Shown: positions 25,326-36,900, counted from the first letter of the stretch. The stretch is DNA of 64,000 nucleotides from Cohnella fermenti (GCF_004801405.1 NZ_SSOB01000007.1:169125-233124), one strand, 5' to 3'. Made by a program: numbers and translations. The notes: a model not told the origin generated them from the letters alone.

Positions 25326-26537
25326 ATGCCCATGTGGAGAAGAAATCTGCTCGTCTGCTGGTTCGGCCTGTTCCTGACCGGCATCGGCATGAGCCAGATC
25401 GCTCCGATCCTGCCGCTCTACATCCAGCATCTCGGCGTGCAGGAGCCCGATTCCGTCGCCCGGTTCGCGGGACTCGCGTTCGGGATTACCTTCATCGTCT
25501 CGGCGATCTTCTCGCCCATCTGGGGCATCGCGGCCGACAAGTTCGGGCGCAAGCCGATGCTGCTGCGGGCCAGTCTCGGCATGGCGATCGTCATCGGCTG
25601 CATGGGATTCGCGCACAATGTATACGTCCTGGTTGCGCTGCGAATGCTGCAAGGGATCATCACCGGGTACGGCACGGCCTGCACGACGCTTATCGCCACC
25701 CAGACGGACAAGGAGCATTCGGGCTGGGCGCTAGGGACGCTGTCGACGGCGAACATCTCGGGCTCCCTGATCGGGCCGACGGTCGGGGGGCTGCTCGCCG
25801 AGAAGTTCGGTCTGCAGAGCTCCTTCTTCATTACGGGCGGGCTGATGTTCCTGGCCTTCCTCACGACCGCTTTGTTCGTGAAGGAGTCGTTCGTGCGCCG
25901 GGAAGCGAAGGCAAGCTCGATGAAGGAAGTGTGGAGCCGCGTGCCGGAGAAGAGCCTGACGATTACGCTGTTCGTTACCTTCTTCATTCTGACCGTCGCC
26001 ATGTACTCCATCGAACCCGTCATGACCGTCTATGTTGACGAGCTCAGCCGGGGCGCCGCCCACGTCGCGCTGATTGCCGGGATCGCCTTCTCCGCTTCGG
26101 GACTGGCGCAGATCGTGGCCGCGCCCCGTCTCGGCAAGCTGTCCGACCGGGTCGGAGCCCACAAGGTGCTGCTCGTCGCGTTGATCGCGGCGGGGCTCGT
26201 CTTCATCCCGCAGGCGCTGGCGAGCAATCCGTGGCAGCTTGCGGGGCTGCAGTTCCTGCTCGGCCTGGCGGCCGGCGGGCTGGGACCTTCCGTCAACATC
26301 CTGCTGAGGAAAATCACTCCGAGCGCGCTCACCGGCCGAATGTTCGGGTTCAGCAACTCCGCCGCTTATCTGGGCGTGTTCGGGGGAGCGCTGCTTGGCG
26401 GGCAGCTCGCGGCCTGGCTCGGGGTTCGTTCCGTGTTCTTCACGACGGGCGCCTTGCTGCTGCTGAATGCGGCCTGGGTGTATGCCAAGCTGTACAAGAA
26501 GCTTCAGATCAAACCAATCGAAGGGGAGAGCCAATAA
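25326..26537 (+). CDS. MFS multidrug-type transporter
   Basis: Membrane protein of 403 residues with 12 predicted helices (YfmO/MdtG-like drug:proton antiporters). [15 protein letters not shown] is the motif A loop 2-3, and [15 protein letters not shown] the matching loop 8-9. The frame starts at 25293, but the ATG at 25326 with AGAAGGAAGG upstream is preferred. Its TAA overlaps the ATG of the isochorismatase-like gene (TAATG), so both are one transcript. Confidence 0.87.
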   Translation: MPMWRRNLLVCWFGLFLTGIGMSQIAPILPLYIQHLGVQEPDSVARFAGLAFGITFIVSAIFSPIWGIAADKFGRKPMLLRASLGMAIVIGCMGFAHNVYVLVALRMLQGIITGYGTACTTLIATQTDKEHSGWALGTLSTANISGSLIGPTVGGLLAEKFGLQSSFFITGGLMFLAFLTTALFVKESFVRREAKASSMKEVWSRVPEKSLTITLFVTFFILTVAMYSIEPVMTVYVDELSRGAAHVALIAGIAFSASGLAQIVAAPRLGKLSDRVGAHKVLLVALIAAGLVFIPQALASNPWQLAGLQFLLGLAAGGLGPSVNILLRKITPSALTGRMFGFSNSAAYLGVFGGALLGGQLAAWLGVRSVFFTTGALLLLNAAWVYAKLYKKLQIKPIEGESQ

Positions 26538-27136
26538 TGTCGAACAAGGAAGCAAGCAAGCCGGAGTTGAAGCTGGACCCGAAGAAGACCGCGCTGGTCG
26601 TGATCGACCTGCAGAAGGGAATCGCGGCAACGGGAAGGCCGGCCGCGCCGAATTCGATCGAGACGCTGGTCGGCAATGCGAGCAAGCTCGCCGAGGCGTT
26701 CACGGAGAAGGGGGCGTTCGTCGTTCTGGTCCGGGTGTCCTTCGTGGATGGCCGCGACGCGCTCCGTCCGGTCACGGACTCGACGGCCGCGGCCATGCAG
26801 CCGCCGCAAGGCTGGGACGAGCCGATTCCCGAGATGGCCCGATTCGAGCAAGCCCATGTGGTGCTGAAGCGGCAGTGGGGAGCGTTCTTCGGAACCGATC
26901 TCGATCTGCAATTGCGCCGCCGGGGCATCGACACGATTGTGCTGTGCGGACTCTCGACCTCGATCGGCGTGGACACGACGGCGCGGGAAGCGTTCCAGCT
27001 CGGCTACAACCAGGTGTTCGCCGTGAACGCGATGACCGCGATGGCCAAGGAGGAGCACGACTACGTCGTCGGCACGATGTTCCCGCGCATGGGCCGCGTT
27101 CGGACGGCGGAGGAAGTTGTCGCAGCGCTGAGCTGA
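26537..27136 (+). CDS. Isochorismatase-fold hydrolase lacking the nucleophilic Cys
   Basis: Protein of 199 residues with the Rossmann-like isochorismatase fold. The catalytic Asp (VVIDLQKGI) and Lys ([13 protein letters not shown]) are present. The loop that normally carries the nucleophilic Cys reads [14 protein letters not shown], with Gly in that place, as in true isochorismatases (EntB, PhzD) rather than nicotinamidase-type cysteine hydrolases. The substrate is unknown; hydrolysis of an enol or vinyl ether is possible. The preferred ATG (26537) overlaps the MFS stop. Confidence 0.85.
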   Translation: MSNKEASKPELKLDPKKTALVVIDLQKGIAATGRPAAPNSIETLVGNASKLAEAFTEKGAFVVLVRVSFVDGRDALRPVTDSTAAAMQPPQGWDEPIPEMARFEQAHVVLKRQWGAFFGTDLDLQLRRRGIDTIVLCGLSTSIGVDTTAREAFQLGYNQVFAVNAMTAMAKEEHDYVVGTMFPRMGRVRTAEEVVAALS

Positions 27137-27173
27137 ATGTCGCCGTGCAGCCTTCGTACACGATCTGAATTTA

Positions 27174-28796
27174 TCATGTCGGAGACTGCGGCTGCCGCTT
27201 GCTTGCACGGAACTCTCCGGGCGTAAGCCCGGTGTTCATCTTGAACGTCTTCGCAAAATATTTCTCGTCGTTGAAGCCGACCAATTGGGCGACCTCCTGA
27301 ATTCGGCAGGTGCTGCTCCGCAAGTAGCCCTTGGCCTTCTCCAGCTTGACTCGCAGCACGAAGTTACTGAAGTTCTCGCCGAACGCCCGTTTGAATTCCC
27401 GGCTTAAATATTCCGGGCTGATGCCAAGCCGCTCCGCCGCCAGTGTAAGGCTCATGTCGGGGCTGAACTCTTCGTTAACGAAGTCTCTCGCTTTCTCCAT
27501 CAACTTGTGAGTGGCATTCGTCGGCTTGTCGTTCCATGCAGCGAGAGAGAGGTCGATGAGCCGATGGAACCATGCGACGATGTCGTCCAGTCGGCGCAAG
27601 GAGCCGACTTCGGCGTACAGAGCGAACTGCTCGCCGATCGCATGATCCGGATCGAGGTCGACTCGACGGAGCGCTCTCTGGATAAGCAGGATCAGCCGAT
27701 AGTTGAACTGCTTCATATCGTTCAGATCGTAATCCGTGCCGGTATAGAAAAACGCGAATTGGCTGTCGATGAAGCGGTGGGCCGAGTCGCCGCCGCTTCT
27801 GTCCAGACAGACCGTCAACTGCTGCTCGGCTTCGCTGCCCAGTTCGGGCTTCTCGGACAGATCCGCCTCGCTGCGCCGATAGGCGTATACGCCTTCTCCG
27901 CTTACAAGCTTCCTTGCGAATGCCCTCTTGGCGGTCGCGAAGGAGTGGGGGAGGCGGGCGAGGCTCTCCGTCGTCTCTCCGATTCCCGCCGATAGCCCAA
28001 TCCTCACATACGAATAGGCTTGCGCCCGGATGCGGGACAAGTCCGGAACGAGTCTCGCCGAGAGGGGGTTGTCCTCCGTCGAGAGTCCGTTCACGAGCAG
28101 CCCGAGTCCGTCGTCCACTTGGAACGGATAGACGGCATATCCCGAGTTCTCCAACATCTCCAGGCAAATGTTCTCAACCGCATACCGGACAAGCTCGCTG
28201 TCGTTTCTGGTCAAGCGTTGCCCCGCTGTGTGCGTCTCCTCCATTCCGACGAGCACGGATGCGAAGCCGTTGTGCGGCGGCGAGAAATCGTATTGGGCGA
28301 TTTGATCCCGGATGAGCGCGGCGTCGGCCTTCTTCGTCATCAACTCCGCGATAAACAGTCTGCGGAGCGCCAGCGTGCCTTGCTTCAGCTTGATCTGAAT
28401 CGCAACCTCCTGCTCGTGCATCGCCCGCTTCTTGGCCAGCTCCTGCATCGCCTGCGCGATTACGGCTTGGATGTCGGCATCCTTGATCGGCTTCAGCAGA
28501 TAGGCGAAGGCGCCGAGCTTAACCGCTTTTTGCGCGTACTCGAACAGGTCGTACCCGCTCAGCACGATAAACAACGTATCGCCGAACTGCTCGCGGATAT
28601 AGGCCAGCAGCTCGAGGCCGTTCATGCCGGGCATATTGATATCGGACAGTACAAGATCGAATCTGTCGCGCCGCAGCGCTTCCACCGCTTTAAAGCCGTC
28701 CTCGGCCTCCGTCACCCGCTCGAAGCCGCTTTGGCGCAGCAGCTCGGCGATCGAGCCGCGAATCAACAGCTCGTCCTCCACGATCAGAACATTCAT
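27174..28796 (-). CDS. YesN-type response regulator (receiver + AraC output)
   Basis: Protein of 540 residues. The receiver domain (1-120) has acidic residues E7/D8, phospho-acceptor Asp52 (LVLSDINMPGMNG) and the conserved Lys in LLKPI. A long middle region (~125-430) follows, and a C-terminal AraC DNA-binding domain (~435-540) ends YFAKTFKMNTGLTPGEFRAS. GAGGAG lies eight bases before the ATG, which overlaps the stop of the kinase gene (ATGA). It should activate the divergent sugar ABC operon at 30807. Confidence 0.94.
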   Translation of the reverse strand: MNVLIVEDELLIRGSIAELLRQSGFERVTEAEDGFKAVEALRRDRFDLVLSDINMPGMNGLELLAYIREQFGDTLFIVLSGYDLFEYAQKAVKLGAFAYLLKPIKDADIQAVIAQAMQELAKKRAMHEQEVAIQIKLKQGTLALRRLFIAELMTKKADAALIRDQIAQYDFSPPHNGFASVLVGMEETHTAGQRLTRNDSELVRYAVENICLEMLENSGYAVYPFQVDDGLGLLVNGLSTEDNPLSARLVPDLSRIRAQAYSYVRIGLSAGIGETTESLARLPHSFATAKRAFARKLVSGEGVYAYRRSEADLSEKPELGSEAEQQLTVCLDRSGGDSAHRFIDSQFAFFYTGTDYDLNDMKQFNYRLILLIQRALRRVDLDPDHAIGEQFALYAEVGSLRRLDDIVAWFHRLIDLSLAAWNDKPTNATHKLMEKARDFVNEEFSPDMSLTLAAERLGISPEYLSREFKRAFGENFSNFVLRVKLEKAKGYLRSSTCRIQEVAQLVGFNDEKYFAKTFKMNTGLTPGEFRASKRQPQSPT

Positions 28797-30592
28797 GAAC
28801 ACGACTCCTCTCGATACCCCTGCAGCGGGAAGCTCATCATAACGGTCGTATAGGCATGGACCCGGCTGCTTATCGCAACGCCGTAGGCGGAGCCGAAATG
28901 ATAGCGAATGCGATAATGGACATTGCGGATGCCGATATGCCGATTGGCCTGCGGTGCCGCTTCCGCTTGCTCCTGCAGGCCGGCTCGCAGCGAATTCAGC
29001 TTGTCGGCGGGAATGCCGCAGCCGTTGTCGTGCACATAGAGCTGCCACTGTTCGCCGTCCGACTGCGCCGCTATGCGAATCTCTCCGCCTTCCGTCTTAT
29101 CGTGCAGTCCGTGCTTGATCGCATTTTCCAGTATCGGCTGCAGCGTCAGGCGGAGCATGGCGCATTCCCGCAGACTATCGTCAATGTCGAAGCGGGCGCG
29201 GAACTTGCCGGGGAACCGGGTCTCGAGCAGGTACAAATATTGGTGCGCATGATCCAGCTCGTCCTGCAAGGTAACGACGGGTTCGCCCGGATTCAAGCTG
29301 TATCTGAAGATGCCGGCCAGGCTGTCGATCATGTTGGCCGCTTCGCGGAAGTCGCGCTTGTCGATCACGCTCCGCGTGGAATACAGCGTATTGTACAGGA
29401 AGTGCGGGTTGATCTGGCTCTGCAGAGCTTCGAATTCGGCTTGCTGGCGCAGCAGGTTGGCTTCGTACTTCTCCGTAATCAACGATTCGATATTTTCGAC
29501 CATCCGGTTAAAGGCCGAACTGATATGCGCGAGCTCGTGGCTGCCGTTAACCGGAACGCGCACGCTGAAATTACCGGTCTCCAGCTTCTTGAACGAGCTC
29601 ATAAGCCGCCGCAGCGGCTTCACGATCAGATAGGAGACGAATATTGAAATGACGAGCACGAGGCCGGCTACGACGAGCAGCATAATGGAGGGAATGGTGC
29701 GCAGAAAGCTGCTTTTTTTGTTTAATTCGGCTTCGGGAAGCAGCGATATTACTCGGAATCCGAAGGCAGAGGGCGCGCTTGCGATCATCAACGTGCGTTG
29801 TCCGCCGAATTGAATGCTCGACAGGTCGCCGTTCTCCTTTATATCCAGCATCAATTGCGCCTTGGCGGAGTCCGGCATCTCCTGCTTGGTGTAGACGATA
29901 TTGCCGGTTTCGCTGACGATGACGATCTGCTCTTCCGGCTCCAGTTGCACGTTGGCCGCATCGTTAAAGAACTGATCGGCGTTCTGATCGACGACCAGAG
30001 CGCCGATCGGCTTGCCTGCCGTATAGTCGACCATCGATTGGGATACGGATATGACGCTAGGCCGTGGATCGCCGAAGATAAACTCGTTGATATGCGGGCC
30101 GCGAAACAGCGGGGTTCCGTTCAGCTTCAGCGTTTTTTGGAACCATTCTTCGTTTTTTACGGAGATGATCAACGAATTTTTCGATTGGGCGTTAATGGCG
30201 TATTTCATTTCCCCTTCGGCGTCGATCAGCGTAATGCCGTTCAACTTGGCATTGATCTGCAGGTGGGACAGGAAGTATTGGTCCAGCCTCGACCTGACTT
30301 CGAAATAACGGTCGATATCGTCCAGCTCGTTGGCCGTCAGAATGTAAGCGATATCATTGCGAACCAGAAAAAATGCGGACGACTGCTTCTGCAGCATCAG
30401 CATATTGGCATCCATGTTCCGCAAGATTTGCGACGTCAAGTTGGTCATGTATTGCACGTAGTCGGACCGGATCGTATTCGCGGACAAGCGATACGAGATC
30501 AGACTGTAGGTGAACAGCGGCACGAGGGAGATGAGCACGTAGACGATAAACAAACGAAAGGCGATCCTTTGCTTAAGAAGACGGGAAATCAT
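28793..30592 (-). CDS. YesM-type sensor histidine kinase
   Basis: About 599 residues. One membrane helix near the N-terminus, an extracellular Cache-like sensor (~45-280), a second membrane helix (~290-315), HAMP (VKPLRRLMSSFKKLETGNFSVRVPV), then His_kinase domain with phospho-His in QINPHFLYNTLYSTR and an ATPase (LQPILENAIKHG, DNGCGIP). It senses an extracellular sugar or polysaccharide product and phosphorylates YesN. The frame extends to a GTG at 30640; the ATG at 30592 is chosen because the membrane helix follows normally, but no strong ribosome binding site marks either. Confidence 0.9.
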   Translation of the reverse strand: MISRLLKQRIAFRLFIVYVLISLVPLFTYSLISYRLSANTIRSDYVQYMTNLTSQILRNMDANMLMLQKQSSAFFLVRNDIAYILTANELDDIDRYFEVRSRLDQYFLSHLQINAKLNGITLIDAEGEMKYAINAQSKNSLIISVKNEEWFQKTLKLNGTPLFRGPHINEFIFGDPRPSVISVSQSMVDYTAGKPIGALVVDQNADQFFNDAANVQLEPEEQIVIVSETGNIVYTKQEMPDSAKAQLMLDIKENGDLSSIQFGGQRTLMIASAPSAFGFRVISLLPEAELNKKSSFLRTIPSIMLLVVAGLVLVISIFVSYLIVKPLRRLMSSFKKLETGNFSVRVPVNGSHELAHISSAFNRMVENIESLITEKYEANLLRQQAEFEALQSQINPHFLYNTLYSTRSVIDKRDFREAANMIDSLAGIFRYSLNPGEPVVTLQDELDHAHQYLYLLETRFPGKFRARFDIDDSLRECAMLRLTLQPILENAIKHGLHDKTEGGEIRIAAQSDGEQWQLYVHDNGCGIPADKLNSLRAGLQEQAEAAPQANRHIGIRNVHYRIRYHFGSAYGVAISSRVHAYTTVMMSFPLQGYREESCS

Positions 30593-30806
30593 GGGAGTCG
30601 GATACACCCCGCTGCCTTTGTTTTTAATGCATGGTATCACGGACGGCGGAACGCGTCAAACCGAATGTGCGGGGTCAATAAATTCCCCCCTCATATCAAA
30701 TTTTTGATTCTGTCGCGTCCCCAAAGCGCGTTCTACAATGGATAGAGCAAGGATCATTGCAGCTTGCGGTTCGATCATCATTCGATCAGGGGAGGAAGAT
30801 GAACAG

Positions 30807-32189
30807 ATGAGAAAGAAATTAGGGGTCGTTATCGCCAGCATGCTCTTGCTGGGAACTGCAGCCGGCTGCGGCTCGAACGACAAAGCGGGATCGGGTGCGG
30901 AGAGCAGCGCTTCTTCGGCATCTCAGCAAGCTTCGCCGAATGCGTCCGATACCGGAGGAGAGCAGTCGGCGCCGGCCGACGGGGCCGATTCGGAAGCGTT
31001 CACCATTACCGTATCCAGTTGGAATCTGGCGGATGAGCCGCTCGGCATCGTGAAGGCGTACCGGGAGGCGTTCGAGAACGTCTACAAGCAGAAATACCTG
31101 AATGCCACGATTAAATACAACAATACGCCGGGGGATAAATACTTCGATCTGCTCAAAGCGCAATTGGCATCCGCATCTGCAGCCGACGTCATCCAATTCC
31201 AGCCGTCGCACCTGCCGATGTTCACGACGGCCGGCTTCCTGGCCGATCTGTCCGACCTCTCCCTTGTGTCGAGCCTCGAAGGCGCGATGAAGACGGAGGT
31301 CACTTATCAGGACAAGGTCTATGCGATTCCGTTCGATATCTCGACGAACGGCGTCTGGTATAACCGCAAGCTGTTCGAGGACAACGGCGTAACGCCTCCC
31401 GCGACATGGGACGAGCTGCTGGCGGTCGCGGACAAATTCAAAGGAATGGGCATCACTCCGTTCGCCGGCGGCTTCAAGGACGCCTGGGTGTCGAGCATGA
31501 CGGTCAAGACGTTCACGATGAACGATTACAGCAGTCCGACATTCGAGGAAGAGGTGTACAACGGTTCGAAGAAGCTGAACGGACCGGAGATGCAAGCGAC
31601 GTTCGACAAGCTGCAATTGTTCTACGACCGCGGTTATTTCGGGCCGGACGCGATGAGCAACGGCTGGGATCTGCAGCGCAAGGCGTTCGAAGACGGCAAG
31701 GCCGCCATGATTATTCACGGCTCCTACATTGCCGGTCTCGTCAACAGCGAGATGCAGGATAAGGGCGGAATGGAGACCGGCTTCTTCCCTCTGCCGAACG
31801 ACGACGGAGCGCCCGTGCTGAGCGTCGGCAGCGATACGCTGACGGGCGTGAACGCGAAGACGCCGAACTTGCAGCGGGCCAAGGATCTGGTCGCGGCGAT
31901 GCACGACGCCGAAGCGCAAACCATACGTGATAAGGATGCCGGCGTATTCCCTGCGCTCAAGGGCATCGACATCGAGTATAAAGAGCTCGGCAATCACGAC
32001 TTCCAGCGGGCGCTGGCGGAGACGGATTCCCTGCTTGGCGGACAATATGTGCCTGCCTCCGTCTATGACGTATACGGCAAGCTGTTCACCAAAATCATGG
32101 CCGGCAAAACGTTCGATCCGGCCTGGCTCGACGAAGCGGATCAGGCATACGCGCAGGACAAGTCTCTTCTGCCTCCGCCGGGGCAATAA
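30807..32189 (+). CDS. CUT1 sugar ABC transporter binding lipoprotein
   Basis: Protein of 460 residues. The lipoprotein signal has its Cys at residue 21 (LLLGTAAGC), followed by a Ser/Ala-rich linker. The family-1 solute-binding fold shows VWYNRKLFEDNGVTPPATWDELLAVADKFK and GKAAMIIHGSYIAG. It captures an oligosaccharide outside the cell and hands it to the two permeases after it. The ATG at 30807 is preceded by GGGGAGGAAG. TACAAT at 30734-30739 is a possible -10 box; no good -35 is seen, consistent with activator-dependent expression by the divergent YesN. Confidence 0.93.
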   Translation: MRKKLGVVIASMLLLGTAAGCGSNDKAGSGAESSASSASQQASPNASDTGGEQSAPADGADSEAFTITVSSWNLADEPLGIVKAYREAFENVYKQKYLNATIKYNNTPGDKYFDLLKAQLASASAADVIQFQPSHLPMFTTAGFLADLSDLSLVSSLEGAMKTEVTYQDKVYAIPFDISTNGVWYNRKLFEDNGVTPPATWDELLAVADKFKGMGITPFAGGFKDAWVSSMTVKTFTMNDYSSPTFEEEVYNGSKKLNGPEMQATFDKLQLFYDRGYFGPDAMSNGWDLQRKAFEDGKAAMIIHGSYIAGLVNSEMQDKGGMETGFFPLPNDDGAPVLSVGSDTLTGVNAKTPNLQRAKDLVAAMHDAEAQTIRDKDAGVFPALKGIDIEYKELGNHDFQRALAETDSLLGGQYVPASVYDVYGKLFTKIMAGKTFDPAWLDEADQAYAQDKSLLPPPGQ

Positions 32190-32215
32190 CCGAACGGCAA
32201 AGGAAGGTACTCATC

Positions 32216-33094
32216 ATGTACGCTGGAAAGAAAAACGGGTTGGTCGAGTGGCTGTTCGTCGCGCCTGCTCTGATCCCGTTCCTGATCTTCGTGGTCTGGC
32301 CCTTTGTCAGCTCGCTCTACTATTCGATGACCCGCTGGAATGGCTTCACGAGCCCCGTTTTTATCGGATTTGACAACTTCGGCCGATTGTTCCGGGAAGC
32401 CAGCTTCGTCGCCGCGCTGTCGAACACGATCGTCTTCACGCTTGCGGGGTTGCTGATTAGCAACGTCTTAAGCTTGCTGCTGGCGCTTGCCTTGAACCGA
32501 GCCGGCCGATCGAAGGCGGTGCTTCGCACCGTCTTCTACCTGCCGGGCGTCGTGAGCTTCGTGACGATGGCTGTCGTCTGGAGCTCCATCTATCATTATT
32601 ACGGCCCGATCAACGAGATTCTGATCCGTCTCGGCCTGGAATCCTGGACGCGGGAGTGGCTCGGCAACTTCGATACGGTGATGGCCGCGCTCATCATCAT
32701 TATGGTGTGGAGCGGGGTAGGGTTCGGCGTCATCGTGTTTCTCGCCGGACTGGGCTCCATCCCCGCCGACCTGTACGAAGCGGCCGACCTGGACGGTGCC
32801 GGAGCGTTCGCCAAGTTCCGATACGTCACTTTCCCGTTGCTCATGTCGTCGGTCACGATCGTCACTTTTCTCGGCTTAACGACATCGCTCAAAATATTCG
32901 ATCTGCCTTTTCTAATGACCAACGGCGGGCCGGGCGATGCTTCGACGACGCTGGCGATGCTCATCTACAAGCAGGCGTTCAGCTACAGCAACTACGGTTA
33001 CGCTTCGGCGGGCGGCATCGTTCTGTTCGTGCTGGTGGGCTTCATCTCTCTCTTGCAGATCAAGGCGACTCGCGGAAGAGAGGTGCAGCTGTAG
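32216..33094 (+). CDS. CUT1 sugar ABC permease 1 (UgpA/MalF type)
   Basis: Integral membrane protein of 292 residues with six helices. The EAA motif is LYEAADLDGAGAFAKFRYVTFPLL, and TNGGPGDASTTLAMLIYKQAF is a typical end block. AAAGGAAGG precedes the ATG. It pairs with the next gene to form the channel. No ATPase is in the operon, so an MsmX-like shared ATPase elsewhere would energise it, as is usual for such loci in Firmicutes. Confidence 0.93.
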   Translation: MYAGKKNGLVEWLFVAPALIPFLIFVVWPFVSSLYYSMTRWNGFTSPVFIGFDNFGRLFREASFVAALSNTIVFTLAGLLISNVLSLLLALALNRAGRSKAVLRTVFYLPGVVSFVTMAVVWSSIYHYYGPINEILIRLGLESWTREWLGNFDTVMAALIIIMVWSGVGFGVIVFLAGLGSIPADLYEAADLDGAGAFAKFRYVTFPLLMSSVTIVTFLGLTTSLKIFDLPFLMTNGGPGDASTTLAMLIYKQAFSYSNYGYASAGGIVLFVLVGFISLLQIKATRGREVQL

Positions 33095-33907
33095 ATGGGG
33101 ATGAGAATCGCGCAAGCCGCCGTCATGCTGTTGGCTCTCCTGTTCCTGGCGCCGTTCCTGTTGTTCTTCCTGAATACGTTCAAGGATAAGGACCACATCT
33201 ACGACACGTTCCATATGCCGAATCTGCTGTATTGGGACAACTATTCGCGCATGTTCGCCACGTCCGATTTTATCCCGTCGCTCGGCTATACGATCTTGAT
33301 CTGCCTCTTTACGCTGCTGATCATCGTCTTGTTCTCCTCCATGGCCGGATACATCATCAGCAGGACGAGAAACCGATGGATCAGCTCGCTGTATTTGCTC
33401 TTCGCGGCCGGCCAGATCGTGCCGATCCAGACCAGCATGCTGCCGATCTACAAGATCGGAGTCGCGACGGGCATGATCAATACGGCTCCGTTCCTCATTC
33501 TCGTCTACGTTGCCGGCGGCTGCGCGTTTGCCACTCTGCTGTTCGCAGCGTTCACGAGAACGATTCCGGAAGCGCTGGAGGAGGCCGCGGCGATTGACGG
33601 CTGCAGCCGGGCGGGGATCTTCGCGCGCATCATCCTGCCTCTGCTCAGACCGGCCGCCGCAACGATTGTGGTGACGACGATCTACTGGTACTGGAACGAC
33701 TTTACCGGTCCGCTGATTTATTTGAATTCGGGCGAGGTCAGCCCGCTCATGATGACGGTCTACAAGTTCATGGGAACGAACAACACGGTGGACTGGGGCC
33801 CCGTGTACGCGCTGTGCTTCATGTCCGCGCTTCCGATGATCGTCTTCTTCCTGCTTACGCAGAATCGTCTGTTGAAAGGGCTTGTCGTCGCTTCGGTCAA
33901 AGGGTGA
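33095..33907 (+). CDS. CUT1 sugar ABC permease 2 (UgpE/MalG type)
   Basis: Integral membrane protein of 270 residues. The EAA motif is ALEEAAAIDGCSRAGIFARIILPLL, and WYWNDFTGPLIYL is characteristic of MalG-type permeases. Its ATG directly follows the TAG of permease 1. The length matches the family. Confidence 0.93.
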   Translation: MGMRIAQAAVMLLALLFLAPFLLFFLNTFKDKDHIYDTFHMPNLLYWDNYSRMFATSDFIPSLGYTILICLFTLLIIVLFSSMAGYIISRTRNRWISSLYLLFAAGQIVPIQTSMLPIYKIGVATGMINTAPFLILVYVAGGCAFATLLFAAFTRTIPEALEEAAAIDGCSRAGIFARIILPLLRPAAATIVVTTIYWYWNDFTGPLIYLNSGEVSPLMMTVYKFMGTNNTVDWGPVYALCFMSALPMIVFFLLTQNRLLKGLVVASVKG

Positions 33908-33948
33908 CGGCAAGACCCGACTGCTCGACTATACGAGGAGGTATCCCC

Positions 33949-36900
33949 TTGAGAAAAATCGCGCTCATCTGTTGCGTCTTCTCCTTGATGTTCTCGGGAT
34001 TGCTTCCGGCTCCCCTCGCGAAGGCCCAAGAGCCGGGAACGGGAAGCTGGCTTGCGCTTCCGGGAGGAACGACAAATTCGCCGTTAACGATAACGGCCGC
34101 GGCGGAAGGATATCGCTTCTCCGGACCGACGGACGGAACGGCGGTATACAGCACGCAGCCCTACGCCAGCGACGATCTGACCGTGGATCTTCGGCTCGAT
34201 CAACTGCCGGGGTATGTCGACGGCGCCTATAACGGCAAGCCGATTGCCGCCGAGGCGCAGATTGGCGTCGGCTTCATGAATCGCAGTCTGCCGCTCAGCT
34301 ACGGCAACAGAGCGGAATGGGACGGTCTCGCCGTCTTCGCTTACTTCCTGTCCCCGGAATCGCTGCGCATCAATGTCGTCGCCAATACCGGCGGCAACTG
34401 GCATATCGCCGCGGATCAGACGGTGGCCGCCGATGTCGCGGACGGCGCAAGCTTGCGCGTTGCGATGAAGAGAATCGATAGCGCTTACAAAATTTATGTC
34501 AACGATCAGGAAATCGTCGGCGATTATGCCGCGATTACGGCGGCTTCGTTCGCCGACGATCGCGCTTACCTGTCTCTGTCCGACAATGTCGCCAACCAGG
34601 TGCTGCAGATCGCATTCACGTTGACGGGCATCAACGGAGTAAACCCGGTCGAATCGTCGACGATCCAGACCGTCGTATCCAGAGACAAGCCCGTGACCGC
34701 GTCGAGCGAGAACAGCGGATACGAAGGCGGCAAAGCTGTCGACGGCAATGCGGCGACATCCTGGGTGGCCAGCAGCGGGAGCTTCCCGCAATGGCTGCAG
34801 GTGGATCTCGGCAAGAGCTATGCTCTTAGCGGTGTCGAGCAGCAATTCCTGAACGACGATATTTGGAAATTCCGCATCGAAGGCTCCCTGGACGGGGAGC
34901 AATGGTTCACGCTGGCGGATTATTCGGACAATACGGCACAGCGCGGTCCGTATGTCGCCGATGCTTCCGGCGAAGCCCGCTATGTCAAGCTCACGGTGCT
35001 CGGCGGCGACGGCAACTGGGCGACCAGCAAGGCGCTGAACGTATACGCGGTCGTCAGCGACGATACGACAATCAGCTCGGAGCGCTATGCGATCGATGCC
35101 CAATCGCTGACGATCGGCGGCATCGAGAGCGGCACGACGATCGACGACCTGCTGTCCGGCATCGTTGCCGCGCCGGGCGCTGCGGTGCGAGTCTACGAAG
35201 CCGACGGGACGACGGCCGCGACGGAAGGGTTCGTGGAGGACGGCATGATTGCTGTCGTCACCGCCGAGAACGGCGTCCATAACGCACCGTATACGCTGAG
35301 CGTTGTGCCGACGCTAGTGTCGCAGGGCAAGCCGGCGACGGCAACAAGCTTTAGCGACGGCTTCGGACCGGAGAATGCGGTATCCGGCGATGATGACGCA
35401 GGCTGGGTCGCCTCCTCGGGCAGCTTCCCCCAGCAGCTTGAGGTCGATCTCGGCCAAGTGTATCGGCTCGGCAGCGTAAGCCAGCAATTCCAGAATGACG
35501 ATTCCTGGCGCTTCCGCATCGAAGGTTCGGTCGACGGGGACGACTGGAGCGTGCTGGTCGACGAGTCCGACAACGCGACGCGGAGGGGGCCGTACAGCTA
35601 TGACATTACGAATAGCGCGAGATACGTCCGGCTCGTCGTGCTCGGCGGAGAGGGCAACTGGGCGACCAGCCGCTCGTTCCGGGTCTATGCCGTGCTCTCG
35701 TCGGCCGCGTCGGTGTCTTCAGCCGAATTTGCGGTGAACGCTGCGGACAGGACGATCAGCCAGGTAACGCCTAACCTGTCCGTTGCGGACTTCAAGGCGA
35801 AGCTTGTCGGCGCGCGCGGCGCAACGCTGCAAGTGACCGACCGGAGCGGCCAATCCGAAGTGGCGAGCGGCACGGTAGCCAGCGGCATGAAGCTGCGCGT
35901 CACGTCGGAGAACGGCAAGAACGTGTTATGGTATGCGATCGCGGTCGCCGGGCAGACCTATTATGTCAGCGAGTCCGAAGGAGACGATCGGAACGACGGT
36001 CTGACGGCGCATAGCCCGTGGCGCTCGCTTGCGCAGGTGTCGGCGACGCCCTTCTACCCCGGCGACAGCATCCTGCTGAAGGCCGGCGACATCTGGCACG
36101 GCGAGGCGCTTACGCTGAACGGCAGCGGCACGGCGGCCCATCCGATTACGATCTCCTCTTACGGGGAGGGCGACAAGCCGGTTATCTCGCCGGAGCTGAC
36201 GGACAGCAATGCGATCTATGGCGTTAATGTCTCCGGTTGGAAAATATCGGGGCTGGAGCTGCAAAAAGCGAAGGATGGCGTTCACTTCGACTATACCGAC
36301 AGCGTAGAGCGCGAGTACCTGTGGATCGACAATATGTACATTCACGATATGGACGATACGTACAATTCGATTCCGACCAGGTACAACCACATCTCGAGCG
36401 GCATCAGCTTGAACGGATGGGCGCCGTATGGCACGGAGCCGGTTGTCTTGAAGGGAATTACCGTGAAGGATATTGTCATGGACAATGTCAATTCCGGCTG
36501 GTGGACGGGCGCGCCATACTCGCGAACCGACCCCAATACCGGATTTACGACCGGCGGCTCTGCGTATTTCTCCGATATCGAGATGGACAACTTGCGTGTC
36601 GCCAATGCCAGCCAATGGGGATACTCGTTCCTGTTCTTCAGGAATGCGACCATTACGGACGCCGATGCGGAGAACACCGGCTTCGGCGTCAATCCTTACG
36701 GCGCGGCGGCATTCGTCGTCGCAACCAGCGAGAACGTCACCCTGGACGGCTGCGATGTGGTCGACGCGTATCGCGGGGCCCAGCAGTTCGACGGAGCCGG
36801 GTTCGACTTCGAAGGCGGCGTCAACGCCAGGGACATCGTGTACAAGAACGCCACCATTAACGGAACCGACGGGGCAGGCATTATGGTGTTCGACAACAAC

